A DNA stretch of 64,000 nucleotides from Virgibacillus subterraneus. Lineage in GTDB: Bacteria; Bacillota; Bacilli; Bacillales; Amphibacillaceae. This document shows, piece by piece, positions 61,932 to 64,000 of this stretch. How positions within the stretch are numbered: the stretch's first letter is position 1; each line of letters opens with the position of its first letter. Position numbers and translations under genes: made by a program. Below the pieces are notes generated by a model. That model was not told the DNA's origin. It was given only the letters and a program-made list of their open reading frames with translations, and did not search any database. Location: assembly GCF_900110695.1 (NCBI RefSeq), contig NZ_FOEH01000005.1, forward strand, positions 186,001 through 250,000, written 5' to 3'.

Positions 61932-62844
61932 TTGTATTCTCTCCAATCAAATCAAAGAATTTATCTTCTAGTGTTGATTTCGTAATAGATACCTGGTAGA
62001 CAAGGACGTCATTATTTATCAGTGTTTTAATGATTGATGGTATTGTATCACGCTCACTCTGGATGGTTATTGTGCCGTTTTCTGAAGTTGCATCAATATC
62101 ATGATTTGATTTTAGGATTTCGATTGCATGTTCAATTGGTGTTACTTCCATTTGTACTGGACTTGCGCTATCCTGATCAGTTGCTGCGTTAACGTCCTGT
62201 GTCGCTACAAGTTCGCCATTTTTGATAAGTCCTATGCGATCACACATTAGCTCGATCTCCGATAATAAATGACTTGAAATAATCACAGCAACATCTTCTT
62301 CGCTGGCTAATGCTCTTATATACTTACGAATTTCGCGAATACCGGCAGGATCTAACCCATTGGTAGGCTCGTCCAGAATTAGTACTGAGGGTTTATGTAA
62401 GAGTGCTTGCGCGATCCCCAACCGCTGTCGCATTCCCAATGAGTATTTTTTTACTTTTTCATTAATTGCTTTCTCTAATCCTACTAGCCTAATTACTTCA
62501 TGAATGCGTTCTTTCGTAACCCCAGGAATCATGCGGGAAAAATGCATCAGATTCTGCCATCCGCTCATGAATGGGTACATTTCAGGGTTTTCGACAATAG
62601 CACCAACTTCGCTGATTGCTTCCTTGTAATCGGTTTTGATGCTATTTCCCAGTATATGAACATCACCATCTGTAATTTGCATCAATCCAACCATCATGCG
62701 TATTGTTGTTGTCTTGCCGGCACCATTTGGGCCAATAAATCCAAATACTTCTCCTCTATCAATAGAAAAAGAAAGTCCCTTAATAATTTCTTTTTTGCCT
62801 AGCGTTTTCTTTAAATCTATTAATTCTATGGCTGCATTTGACAT
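61924..62844 (-). CDS. ABC-2 type exporter, ATP-binding subunit (BcrA-like)
   Basis: This 306-aa ATPase has Walker A GPNGAGKTT, Q-loop VENPEMYPFMSGWQNL, signature YSLGMRQRLGIAQALL and Walker B VLILDEPTNGLDPAGI, followed by SSHLLSEIELMCDRIGLIKNG. The C-terminal extension of about 90 residues is typical of BcrA/CcmA-type exporters. It is the first gene of a two-gene operon, and ATG follows AAAGGAAGGATTTTTAC. Its upstream region contains repeats R4 and R1. Confidence 0.9.
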   Translation of the reverse strand: MSNAAIELIDLKKTLGKKEIIKGLSFSIDRGEVFGFIGPNGAGKTTTIRMMVGLMQITDGDVHILGNSIKTDYKEAISEVGAIVENPEMYPFMSGWQNLMHFSRMIPGVTKERIHEVIRLVGLEKAINEKVKKYSLGMRQRLGIAQALLHKPSVLILDEPTNGLDPAGIREIRKYIRALASEEDVAVIISSHLLSEIELMCDRIGLIKNGELVATQDVNAATDQDSASPVQMEVTPIEHAIEILKSNHDIDATSENGTITIQSERDTIPSIIKTLINNDVLVYQVSITKSTLEDKFFDLIGENTIE

Positions 62845-62934
62845 GTAAAAATCCTTCCTTTCCTAATGCTATACATAAGTACGAACAAATTAATAAAATG
62901 TTTCATTATACCACAATTTTTAGATTAGAAAACT

Positions 62935-62998
62935 TGACATTCGTTAAAGGGATTCTTATGAAAGCGTATTTTGCTTTCTTAGAACCCCTTATACTCTG
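62935..62998. repeat. palindromic repeat R4, copy 2
   Basis: TTGACATTCGTTAAAGG, GATTCTTATGA, AAGCGTATTTTGCTTTCTTAGAA and CCCCTTAT match the reverse complement of 6626-6692 with few differences. It ends 5 bp before R1 copy h. Confidence 0.8.
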
Positions 62999-63002
62999 GA
63001 GT

Positions 63003-63073
63003 GCAAGCCTTAATGGCGATTGCCTTAGTTGCACTTATGCAGTAAGAAAGGATTTATACTTTCTTAACTGCCA
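63003..63073 (-). repeat. dispersed repeat R1, copy h
   Basis: On the minus strand a T6 run is followed by GGCAGTTAAGAAAGTATAAATC...CTTTCTTACTGC and CATAAGTGCAACTAAGG, CGCCATTAAGGCTTGC. The right hairpin is cut short. Confidence 0.85.
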
Positions 63074-63125
63074 AAAAAGGTACCCCATACGAGATAGTAC
63101 GTACAGAGTACCTAGGGAAATAGGG

Positions 63126-63284
63126 TTATTTGATTAAATCGGGATTTTCTCCTTTTGCCTCTCTAAATCGAGACCGCCGATATCCGGCGGCAATGTCTGC
63201 TTTCTTAAATTCTTTTGAATAATGAACTTCCAGAGCATCTGGTAATTGCTTGTTCTTTGTTGGCTGATATTGAGCTTTTCTCAT
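63126..63284 (-). CDS. yfhE: YfhE family small protein
   Basis: This 52-aa basic protein reads MRKAQYQPTKNKQLPDALEVHYSKEF, then KKADIAAGYRRSRFREAKGENPDLIK. The segment NKQL-x-DA-x-EV-x-YS-x-EFK-x-AD-x-AAG is the signature I associate with the short YfhE proteins of bacilli. Those are about 36 aa, so this one has a longer tail. The family match is from memory. Start ATG follows AAAGGAAG with 8-nt spacing. It is a single gene, function unknown. Confidence 0.75.
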   Translation of the reverse strand: MRKAQYQPTKNKQLPDALEVHYSKEFKKADIAAGYRRSRFREAKGENPDLIK

Positions 63285-63541
63285 AGTAGACTTCCTTTCT
63301 AGTGATAGATTATCAGTCTATATATTTTATTCCCATTGAATATAGATTTAAACATGGAATTATAAATATAGTGTAGTTCTAGATATAATCGTTTCTCAGT
63401 CATGAAAAGTGTCATTTAAAAAATATATTTTGGTGACACCTTTTCGTTGTGAGCTTCGATTATATTAGTACAAACTACCTTTTATTTTCAAAAAAATCAG
63501 ATATAATGGAAATAGTCATTTTTAATAAAAGGGGTGTAGTT

Positions 63542-64000
63542 ATGCGAGATGTTGTTATTGTGGACGGTTGCCGTACAGCAATAGGCAGAAGAAAAGGTAT
63601 GTATGCAAATTACCGATCAGATGAACTGGCCGCAGTCGTACTGGAAGATTTGGTTGAACGTTCGAATATCAATAAAGGTGATGTGGAAGATGTCATCTTA
63701 GGTTGCGTAACACAAGTCAATGAGCAAGGCGGAAATATTGCTAGGACTGCAGCTTTAATTGCTGGTTTTCCATCACATGTACCAGGTGTAACAATTGATC
63801 GGCAGTGTGGTTCAAGTCAGCAAGCTGTTCACTTTGGCGCGCAGGCAATCGCGGCTGGAGATATGGGTATTATGATTGCAGGTGGTGTTGAGAGCATGAC
63901 ACGCGCACCAATGTTTTCCAATATGCAGGGTACAAAGCCAAGTGAAAAATTGACAGCACAATATGAAATTGTTAATCAGGGAATCTCGGCGGAAAAGATT
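63542..64000 (+). CDS. thiolase family protein, acetyl-CoA C-acyltransferase (3' end beyond the window)
   Basis: The first 153 codons of a thiolase are present; the gene continues past the window. MRDVVIVDGCRTAIGRRKGMYANYRSDELAAVVLEDL opens the fold. Cys89 in IDRQCGSSQQAVHFGAQAIAAGDMGIMIAGGVESMTRAPM is the acyl-accepting cysteine at its classic position. The enzyme condenses or cleaves acyl-CoA with CoA, in fatty-acid breakdown or acetoacetyl-CoA synthesis. The diverged RRKGMYANYRSDEL region suggests a 3-ketoacyl-CoA thiolase rather than the biosynthetic type. ATG follows AAAAGGGGTGTAGTT. A TATAAT lies at 63502-63507. Confidence 0.9.
   Translation, partial: MRDVVIVDGCRTAIGRRKGMYANYRSDELAAVVLEDLVERSNINKGDVEDVILGCVTQVNEQGGNIARTAALIAGFPSHVPGVTIDRQCGSSQQAVHFGAQAIAAGDMGIMIAGGVESMTRAPMFSNMQGTKPSEKLTAQYEIVNQGISAEKI

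Noticed and set aside
62838-63137. 99-codon ORF on the plus strand
   Set aside because: It runs through two non-coding repeats (R4 and R1) and has no plausible start signal or domain.

Overview
The window is chromosomal DNA of a low-GC, endospore-forming, salt-adapted member of the Bacillaceae. The closest fit is the Virgibacillus/Oceanobacillus group. Evidence for this is an ectoine hydroxylase almost identical in layout to that of Virgibacillus salexigens, an Ehu-type ectoine/hydroxyectoine importer, and many genes with Bacillus subtilis counterparts (ydaT, pncA, cssRS/htrB, yteA, hisJ, yfhE family). Start sites follow strong AGGAGG-type ribosome binding sites, and GTG and TTG starts are frequent. 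No rRNA, tRNA, CRISPR array, prophage or complete insertion sequence was seen.

Layout. 1-5.4 kb: an almost gene-free start with two tiny ORFs, then an ABC-F protein behind an attenuator-like hairpin, an aldo/keto reductase, ectD, and a GC-rich intergenic repeat. 5.4-12.9 kb: an RsgA-like GTPase with a possible leader peptide, a small HD-domain alarmone hydrolase, an EamA transporter, type 2 IPP isomerase, YdaT behind a SigB-like promoter, a metallo-hydrolase, a FrnE-like DsbA protein and a SurA-N lipoprotein. 12.9-21.4 kb: a complete histidine operon, hisZGDBHAF-hisIE-hisC, on the minus strand, with hisJ divergent. 21.5-23.7 kb: a DUF454 protein, an alpha/beta hydrolase and MurB. 24.0-27.2 kb: ehuBCDA on the minus strand. 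27.6-33.6 kb: mixed metabolic genes, including a ketopantoate reductase family protein, a glyoxalase/dioxygenase, an M15 peptidase, a PlsY-like protein, PdxK and PncA. 33.6-43.0 kb: T-box-controlled proS, an M20 hydrolase with an amino-acid ABC importer, a glutathione peroxidase and a TAXI-TRAP transporter. 43.0-53.4 kb: TrhO, cold-shock protein, small enzymes, YteA, then HtrB divergent from the CssRS two-component system, and TypA. 53.5-59.1 kb: a PQQ-type sugar dehydrogenase lipoprotein and the treP-treA-treR trehalose operon with two TreR-like operators and a cre site. 59.2-64 kb: a wrecked manganese catalase gene, small membrane proteins, an ABC-2 exporter, a YfhE-family protein and the start of a thiolase gene.

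Functional themes are osmoprotection (ectD, ehuBCDA), carbon uptake under catabolite control (cre-like sites at treP and at the TRAP operon), envelope stress (CssRS/HtrB) and complete histidine synthesis.

The most notable non-genic signal is a family of about 85-bp dispersed elements. Each has a hairpin near each end, and most full-length copies sit directly after a T-tract, often that of a terminator. One copy has landed inside the catalase gene and another between the proS T-box terminator and the proS ribosome binding site. A second palindromic repeat family has two copies about 56 kb apart. Other points worth following are a glutathione peroxidase whose family start codon is ATC, a hairpin that can hide the ribosome binding site of the RsgA-like gene, and 13-bp inverted repeats on either side of ectD. 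No wholly new defence or biosynthetic system was found.
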